The position numbers were made by a program, and so were the translations under genes. A DNA stretch of 13,746 nt from Arenicella sp. (GTDB lineage: Bacteria; Pseudomonadota; Gammaproteobacteria; Arenicellales; Arenicellaceae): the NCBI GenBank assembly GCA_016763815.1, contig JAESTB010000548.1:1-13746 (forward strand). The letters are read 5' to 3'. Shown here in pieces: positions 13,222 to 13,746 of this stretch. The notes beneath the pieces were generated by a model. That model saw nothing but the letters and a program-made list of their open reading frames with translations, ran no database searches and was not told the DNA's origin. Each line of letters begins with the position of its first letter. Within the stretch, counting starts at the first letter, position 1.

Positions 13222-13746
13222 TTAGGCAGCTTGCGCTTTGGCAGCTTGCGCTTTGGCGGATTTTTTTTCGGCATAGGCAATCGCGGCATCGCGTACCCAT
13301 TGACCTTCTTCGTGTGCTTTGCGCCGATTATCGACGCGCAGCTTGTTACAGGGGCCGTTGCCCTTTATCACGTTATAGAACTCTGTCCAGTCAGGTTCGC
13401 CATAATCATAGTGGCCGGACTCCTCATTCCACTTGAGCTCGGGGTCTGGAATCGTTAAGCCCAATATTTCGGCTTGGCCAACCGCCATATCGATATATTT
13501 TTGGCGCAGCTCATCATTGGAAAACAGTTTGATTTTCCATTTCATAGACAGCTCAGAATTGGGCGATTGGTCATCGCGAGGCCCGAACATCATAATAGAT
13601 GGCCACCACCACCGATTAAGCGCGTCTTGCGCCATTTCTTTTTGTTTAGGGGTGCCATTGCAAAGCGACAGCATGATTTCATAGCCTTGGCGTTGATGAA
13701 AACTCTCCTCCTTACAAACGCGAACCATTGCACGCGCGTAAGGGCC
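13222..13746 (-). CDS. paaA: Phenylacetyl-CoA 1,2-epoxidase catalytic subunit PaaA, 5'-truncated by window edge
   Basis: Catalytic di-iron monooxygenase subunit that epoxidises the ring of phenylacetyl-CoA. The frame runs to the window edge (GPYARAMVRV at the visible N-side), so the Met at 13728 is internal; 174 residues are visible of about 310-330 expected. Visible signatures include RVCKEESFHQRQGYE, whose E-x-x-H forms part of the second half of the di-iron site. RWWWPSIMMFGP, WKIKLFSNDELRQKY, LGLTIPDPELKWNEE and the GNGPCN segment follow. The C-terminus ends in a lysine/alanine tail made by a 15-base tandem duplication (KAQAA twice). Upstream paa genes or the promoter are outside the window. 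Confidence 0.95.
   Translation of the reverse strand, partial: GPYARAMVRVCKEESFHQRQGYEIMLSLCNGTPKQKEMAQDALNRWWWPSIMMFGPRDDQSPNSELSMKWKIKLFSNDELRQKYIDMAVGQAEILGLTIPDPELKWNEESGHYDYGEPDWTEFYNVIKGNGPCNKLRVDNRRKAHEEGQWVRDAAIAYAEKKSAKAQAAKAQAA
13225..13257 (-). repeat. 15-base tandem repeat in the 3' end of paaA
   Basis: The unit GGCAGCTTGCGCTTT occurs at 13225-13239 and again, identical, at 13240-13254, with three bases of a third copy following. On the coding strand it encodes KAQAA twice at the very end of PaaA. It keeps the frame and adds five residues to a flexible tail. It looks like a recent slippage duplication and is probably neutral. Confidence 0.85.

Noticed and set aside
12903..13289. 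Longer PaaB with a lysine/proline-rich N-terminal extension.
   Set aside because: The extension is the end of paaA read in another frame. PaaB proteins are about 95 residues long and the ATG at 13193 gives this length.
13183..13458. Hydrophobic open frame on the plus strand opposite paaA and paaB.
   Set aside because: It is a shadow of two well-supported paa genes on the other strand, with no ribosome site or family resemblance.

Overview
The window looks like a gammaproteobacterial chromosome segment, probably from a marine or aquatic heterotroph. This is inferred from the mid-range GC content, the long TonB-dependent receptor with an EEIIVTA-type N-terminus, and the gammaproteobacterial style of the paa and actP genes. 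The genus cannot be told from this sequence. No rRNA, tRNA, CRISPR array, insertion sequence or phage gene was seen.

Layout. (1) Bases 1-768, + strand: 3' part of pcaD (3-oxoadipate enol-lactonase), cut by the window edge. (2) 769-1089: regulatory intergenic region. It holds a perfect 11-bp inverted repeat whose half-sites can be read as TGATAC-N26-GTATCA, very close to the PaaX operator known from E. coli (TGATTC-N27-GAATCA). (3) 1090-3004: an overlapping pair, a DUF485 small membrane protein and an ActP-type sodium:solute symporter. (4) 3053-5329: a TonB-dependent outer-membrane receptor. (5) 5330-5505: three terminator-like hairpins in a row. The last is a perfect 9-bp stem with a T7 tail and overlaps the start codon of the next gene. 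(6) 5489-9439: one very long gene joining a complete penicillin G acylase precursor to a complete amidase-signature (Ser-cisSer-Lys) amidase. (7) 9466-10464: paaX, the phenylacetyl-CoA-responsive repressor. (8) 10490-10516: a hairpin between convergent genes. (9) 10560-13746, - strand: paaE, paaD, paaC, paaB and the 3' part of paaA. These are the phenylacetyl-CoA 1,2-epoxidase genes in the usual paaABCDE order, with the 5' end of paaA outside the window.

How the genes fit together (inference). The plus-strand block looks like a phenylacetyl-amide scavenging module feeding the paa pathway. The TonB receptor would bring a phenylacetylated compound across the outer membrane. The exported acylase-amidase would release phenylacetate in the periplasm, the acylase half from secondary amides such as phenylacetyl-amino acids and the amidase half from a primary amide such as phenylacetamide. 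The DUF485/ActP pair would import phenylacetate. After CoA ligation by an enzyme not in the window, PaaABCE with PaaD would epoxidise the ring. PaaX, probably acting at 974-1013, would link expression to phenylacetyl-CoA. PaaX control of penicillin G acylase is established in E. coli, but the two-enzyme fusion and the arrangement with a TonB receptor and symporter are not something I recognise as described. PcaD works in the beta-ketoadipate pathway, whose end steps are shared with phenylacetate breakdown, so the locus may be part of a larger aromatic-catabolism island.
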